From positions 376,871 to 440,870 of the forward strand of contig CAWFHZ010000013.1 of the NCBI GenBank assembly GCA_963815785.1: 64,000 nt of DNA, written 5' to 3'. This document shows positions 62,666 through 64,000 of the stretch, one piece after another. Position 1 is the first letter of the stretch, and each line of letters begins with the position of its first letter. The notes under the pieces were generated by a model. That model saw only the letters and a program-made list of their open reading frames with translations, was not told where the DNA came from and ran no database searches. The stretch is from DATFVA01 sp963815785. Lineage in GTDB: Bacteria > Bacteroidota > Ignavibacteria > Ignavibacteriales > Ignavibacteriaceae. The translations under genes were made by a program, and so were the position numbers.

Positions 62666-64000
62666 ATGAAATTTAAGAGTCTCTGCTTAATATTTTTTGC
62701 TTTCCTGTTATTACCTGGAGTTATACTCGCCCAGCTGCCTCAGCCTGATCATATTGTTATTGTTATCGAAGAGAACCATGGCTATGATCAGATTATAGGG
62801 AATACCGCGGCTCCGTATATTAATAGTTTAGTTGATGATACACTATCCGCTTTGTTTACAGATTCACACGGTGTTACACATCCAAGCCAGCCTAATTATC
62901 TTTGGTTGTTCTCGGGAGACAACCAGGGAGTTACTGATGATAATATTCCTAATGACACTCCTTTTACTACTCAAAACCTTGGAGCTCTCTTATTAAATGA
63001 TGGGAAATCTTTTGCGGGATACTCTGAGAGTCTGCCCTATACAGGATTTCATGGTGGTTCATCAGGAGCGTATGTAAGAAAACATAATCCCTGGGTTAAC
63101 TGGCAAGATTCTCCAACTCATGGCATTCCCTGGAATCTGAATAAAATGTTTTCAGAATTCCCTGCAGATTATAACAATCTGCCTACTGTTTCTTTTGTAA
63201 TTCCTAACATGAACAATGATATGCACGATGGAAGTATTTCTCAGGGAGATACCTGGCTGCAGAATCATCTTGATGGATATGTGCAATGGGCAAAATCGCA
63301 TCAAAGTATTCTTATTCTTACATTTGACGAAGACGATTTTACAAGCGCTAACTGGATTCCCACAATAATTATCGGACAGGATGTAAAAGATGGAGAATAT
63401 GATCAGAGTGTTAATCATCTGAATTTTCTGAGAACAATTGAAGATATGTATAACCTTAACTATGCAGGAAGCAGCGGTGATTCTTCTGCTATCACAGACT
63501 GCTGGAATGAAGTAACCCCGGTTGAACTTACTTCTTTTTCCGCGATTAAAAACGGAAACAATATTTTTTTAAGTTGGACAACTGCAACGGAAAAAAATAA
63601 CAGGGGATTTGAGATTCAGCGAAAAATTAAAAACGGGAGATGGATAATAATCGGATTTAAAGAAGGAAACGGAACCAGTTCTGAACCTCAGTCATATTCC
63701 TTCACAGATAAAAATCTTAGTGAGGCAAAATATTCATATAAGCTTAAGCAAATCGATTTCAACGGTGATTTCAACTTTAGTGAGACAATCAATGTAGAAC
63801 TAAATCAGCCCGGCAAATTTGAACTTTCACAGAACTATCCCAACCCGTTTAATCCAACAACAAAAATAAGCTGGCAATGCCCCGCTGAAGGGTTACAAAC
63901 GATCAAAGTTTTCAATGTACTCGGCAAAGAAGTTGCAACCCTTGTTAATGAGTATAAACCTGCGGGCAGATATAGTGTGGAATTTTCAGCTGCAGATTTA
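62666..64000 (+). CDS. Secreted phosphoesterase family protein with T9SS sorting domain (cut by window end)
   Basis: The open frame from the ATG at 62666 runs to the end of the window (445 codons visible). It encodes a signal peptide (about 1-22, ending LAQ) and the phosphoesterase/acid-phosphatase fold start DHIVIVIEENHGYDQIIG. The family markers THPSQPNYLWLFSGD and SILILTFDEDDF follow, with metal-binding Asp/Glu residues. After that come a PVELTSFSAIKNG fibronectin-like linker and a type IX sorting domain beginning LSQNYPNPFNPTTKISWQ. The C-terminal lysine end lies just outside. It is 49 bases after the M1 gene, in the same orientation. Confidence 0.85.
   Translation, partial: MKFKSLCLIFFAFLLLPGVILAQLPQPDHIVIVIEENHGYDQIIGNTAAPYINSLVDDTLSALFTDSHGVTHPSQPNYLWLFSGDNQGVTDDNIPNDTPFTTQNLGALLLNDGKSFAGYSESLPYTGFHGGSSGAYVRKHNPWVNWQDSPTHGIPWNLNKMFSEFPADYNNLPTVSFVIPNMNNDMHDGSISQGDTWLQNHLDGYVQWAKSHQSILILTFDEDDFTSANWIPTIIIGQDVKDGEYDQSVNHLNFLRTIEDMYNLNYAGSSGDSSAITDCWNEVTPVELTSFSAIKNGNNIFLSWTTATEKNNRGFEIQRKIKNGRWIIIGFKEGNGTSSEPQSYSFTDKNLSEAKYSYKLKQIDFNGDFNFSETINVELNQPGKFELSQNYPNPFNPTTKISWQCPAEGLQTIKVFNVLGKEVATLVNEYKPAGRYSVEFSAADL

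Noticed and set aside
1..64000. tRNA, rRNA, prophage or integrase genes
   Set aside because: Gaps between genes were read for cloverleaf-like arms and CCA ends, and for phage or recombinase motifs; none was convincing.

Overview
This window is AT-rich, chromosomal, and gene-dense. It looks like a Gram-negative member of the FCB group, most likely Ignavibacteria or a close relative. Three things point there. Six secreted proteins end in the Por/type IX secretion sorting domain with the NYPNPFNP motif. LpxC and FabZ are fused into one protein. A complete BamA/Skp/Lpx outer-membrane assembly block is present. No T9SS machinery gene, rRNA, tRNA, prophage, insertion sequence or CRISPR array was seen. 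The assignment is by inference only.

Region 1 (1-23.4 kb, mostly minus strand) is envelope biogenesis: a partial prs, a lipoprotein, an FmdB zinc ribbon, a three-part protease/propeller/barrel protein, RNase R coupled to a TamB-like protein, the heptose pair rfaE1-rfaE2, a secreted propeller, then uppS-bamA-ompH-ompH-lpxD-lpxC/fabZ-lpxA with lipM-like and panB at its 3' end. Region 2 (23.5-29.2 kb) holds a lexA-led SOS-type operon with two uncharacterised small genes behind a recognisable promoter and operator, plus ilvE, a lone MlaE permease and pckG. Region 3 (29.3-40.5 kb) holds a six-PAS hybrid kinase, an epimerase-EamA pair, and a histidine kinase/NtrC-type regulator pair. That pair is flanked by two genes for small secreted proteins with DGDG calcium-loop-like motifs. 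Both genes have sigma-54-like promoters and similar upstream motifs about 100 bases further out. A gene for a small protein with five CPYL repeats lies next to them. Region 4 (40.6-45.5 kb) is a debranching-enzyme operon and an AbiE toxin-antitoxin pair under a striking inverted repeat. Region 5 (45.5-64 kb) is a secretome: a CUB-repeat protein with near-identical 375-bp internal repeats, an Omp28-like/PKD protein, a Ycf48-like propeller, an S1/P1-type nuclease, an M1 peptidase and a phosphoesterase. Fumarase, the tdh-kbl threonine pathway, a TerB-like protein and alanine racemase lie among them.

Eight otherwise intact conserved genes carry nine single-base frame disruptions (rnr, rfaE2, lexA, the EamA transporter, the debranching enzyme, fumC twice, tdh, alr). 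The remaining sequence in each is conserved on both sides. I annotate each as one gene and regard draft-assembly indels as the likeliest cause. Recoding or recent decay cannot be excluded from the sequence alone.

The most interesting candidate for an undescribed system is 34.5-40.4 kb: a two-component system with its predicted sigma-54 regulon of small secreted acidic-loop and CPYL-repeat proteins and an outer-membrane barrel. The lexA operon with two unknown genes comes second.
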